22,725 bases of DNA from Conidiobolus incongruus B7586. Its lineage: Eukaryota; Entomophthoromycota; Entomophthoromycetes; Entomophthorales; Conidiobolaceae. The first letter of the stretch is position 1. Every line of letters begins with the position of its first letter. The notes beneath the pieces are model-generated. The model worked only from the letters and a program-made list of their open reading frames with translations, was not told the DNA's origin and searched no databases. Where the stretch lies: positions 1 through 22,725 of the forward strand of contig JNEM01014207.1 of the NCBI GenBank assembly GCA_000697335.1, in the 5' to 3' direction. Below, in pieces: positions 21,070 to 22,725 of the stretch. The position numbers were made by a program, and so were the translations under genes.

Positions 21070-22725
21070 TTTTTATGAATATGATTTCAATTACTTATAG
21101 GATTAAAAAAGAGACAAAGGATAGTATTAAATTAATTTAATTCATTAATATTAAATCGTGTGTTAATTGAAAATTTAAAATTTTTGGGACAAATTTTTTA
21201 TTGAAAGATAATTTATAAATAAATATATTTTAAAATAGTTATTAATAATATTAAATTAAATAGTTAATATTTTTAATATCTTTATCGGATTGATTACATA
21301 CTATTCTGTATAATATTGATAAAAGAATTAAAATATTGCTGCTAAGTATCTTATAATATTGGTTAATTGAATCATCTCAGCTTAATGGACAACCAATCTT
21401 AATTTGAACAAATAGAGTATTTATCTAATTGGTAAAAAATGGTTAATGTTTTAAAAATTTGTACTTAATTTAACAACTATATTAATACATAATTAATATT
21501 TTGAATTTAAAAAATTGGTTAATTTTAGACTATATTCCATGTATTTTAAATTAGTTAAAAATCAATTAATGAAAAATATTTAGTATAAATATTGAATGAT
21601 AATATTGAAGTATATATTTTAGTTTTATTTTAAATTTATTATTTATTTAAATTATTTTGTACTTAAATTAATATATTTAGATTGATACTATAATTTCGAT
21701 GCATGAATTTTTATTTTTTTAATTTTAAGCTTAATGTATTTATTATAATTGGAAGAATTTGAACCTATTTAAAGATTGTCTTAGGTTTATAATATATCTC
21801 ATAAAACTCATATTATTTGATCATTGAGTAAAATATCGGGTAATAAAAATTGAGGAATATTAACATTTACCCTGAGTTATGATCGTTACACAAGATGCAG
21901 CATGGATATTCATTTTCATTCTGCTAATTATTTTAATGTAAGAATATAACCTAAAATTAAATCCTGGCATTTAATATTGCAAAACTTAAAATTCTTAAAA
22001 TATTTATAATTTTAAAAAAAATTTTACATAATAATAATTCCAATAAATTTTAAATAAAATTATTTATTCCTAAAAACATTATTAATTAATCTTTGTATTT
22101 AAATTAATTTAAAGTTGGATATATTATTAATTTTATGGAAGAGAGGTTATATATTCTCGTGTACAATTGCAATGCATTGAAAGTCAAGCACAATGTATAT
22201 AATATAATAATTACTGAATATTGGTTTCAATAACTGAATAATTTAAATTAACCTTCTTAAGCTATCATGTATATTAGTTATTTGTTGTACACCTAAAATT
22301 AAAAATTGTTAGCATCGTTTATGTAAATGAAATTACATCATGTATTAAATATCTTCCTATCTATATCAATTCATCTCTTGTAACTAATTTTCATATTTAC
22401 CCAAATTAGATTTTAATTCAACAAAAATATTTTAATCAATCTTACAAATATACTTTGCCTTAATTATTATTATCATCATGTAGCATTGTAAAATATTAAA
22501 ATCATGATGCTAATGTTTGTTTAATAATATTCATCTTTTATTAAATTTATTTTATAAATTTAATAATATCTCAAATTTATTCATATAATTATTATTTATT
22601 ATTTACAGTTAATATTATATACTGAAAAATTAATTAAATAATTATCAGTATCTATAATTTTAAGTTAAAAATAAATATTGCAAATAAATTTTCCATTTTT
22701 GTCAATATATTATATAATGATATTT
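21070..22725. other. AT-rich region upstream of CBR1
   Basis: This holds the CBR1 promoter and then about 1.5 kb of A/T-rich DNA. Slightly less AT-rich patches near 21850-21925 and 22130-22210 have no ORF, tRNA pattern or repeat that I can support. Confidence 0.55.

Overview
The window is nuclear DNA from an AT-rich fungus. The evidence is a single-exon trifunctional histidine-biosynthesis gene in the fungal HIS4 order, GT-AG introns all 50-59 nt long (some with a CTAAC branch-point-like motif), a Pumilio protein of the fungal Puf4/Mpt5 type with an added CCCH zinc finger, and gene islands of moderate GC in extremely AT-rich DNA. The lineage cannot be fixed from the sequence. An early-diverging fungus would fit, but that is a guess.

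Layout. Positions 1-4220 are a gene-free AT desert made of nested, decayed repeats: an unclassified inverted repeat (1-395 against about 1054-1667), a 213-bp insertion of more normal composition (1108-1320), a Tc1/mariner fossil (1882-3130), and ends of a second TA-targeting element family (853-1053 and 3131-3462). The second copy of that family contains a perfect 19-bp Tn5/Nextera mosaic end, so the assembly is suspect there. Positions 4221-5346 (minus) hold a two-exon TFIIB-family protein that most resembles BRF2. A second Tc1 copy lies at 6051-7320, inverted relative to the first, with TA duplication and both terminal repeats. Positions 7503-8934 (minus) hold a two-exon mitochondrial Obg GTPase (MTG2). 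After 3 kb of AT-rich intergenic DNA, 11989-14628 (plus) hold the three-exon CCCH-Pumilio gene with a long ATG-free leader. After another 2.3 kb gap, 16913-19624 (plus) hold HIS4, with a Gcn4/AP-1-type site upstream. Positions 20004-21069 (minus) hold a five-exon NADH-cytochrome b5 reductase (CBR1), convergent with HIS4. The rest, to 22725, is AT-rich with no gene seen.

The five genes are unrelated housekeeping or regulatory genes (Pol III-type transcription factor, mitochondrial ribosome assembly, mRNA regulation, histidine synthesis, membrane electron transfer). They do not form a cluster or pathway, and I see no CRISPR, toxin-antitoxin or new defence-like system. The items most worth a second look are the BRF2-like protein in a fungal context, the mosaic-end sequence, the inverted Tc1 copies bracketing the BRF2-like gene, and the 213-bp insertion with an 11-bp target-site duplication.
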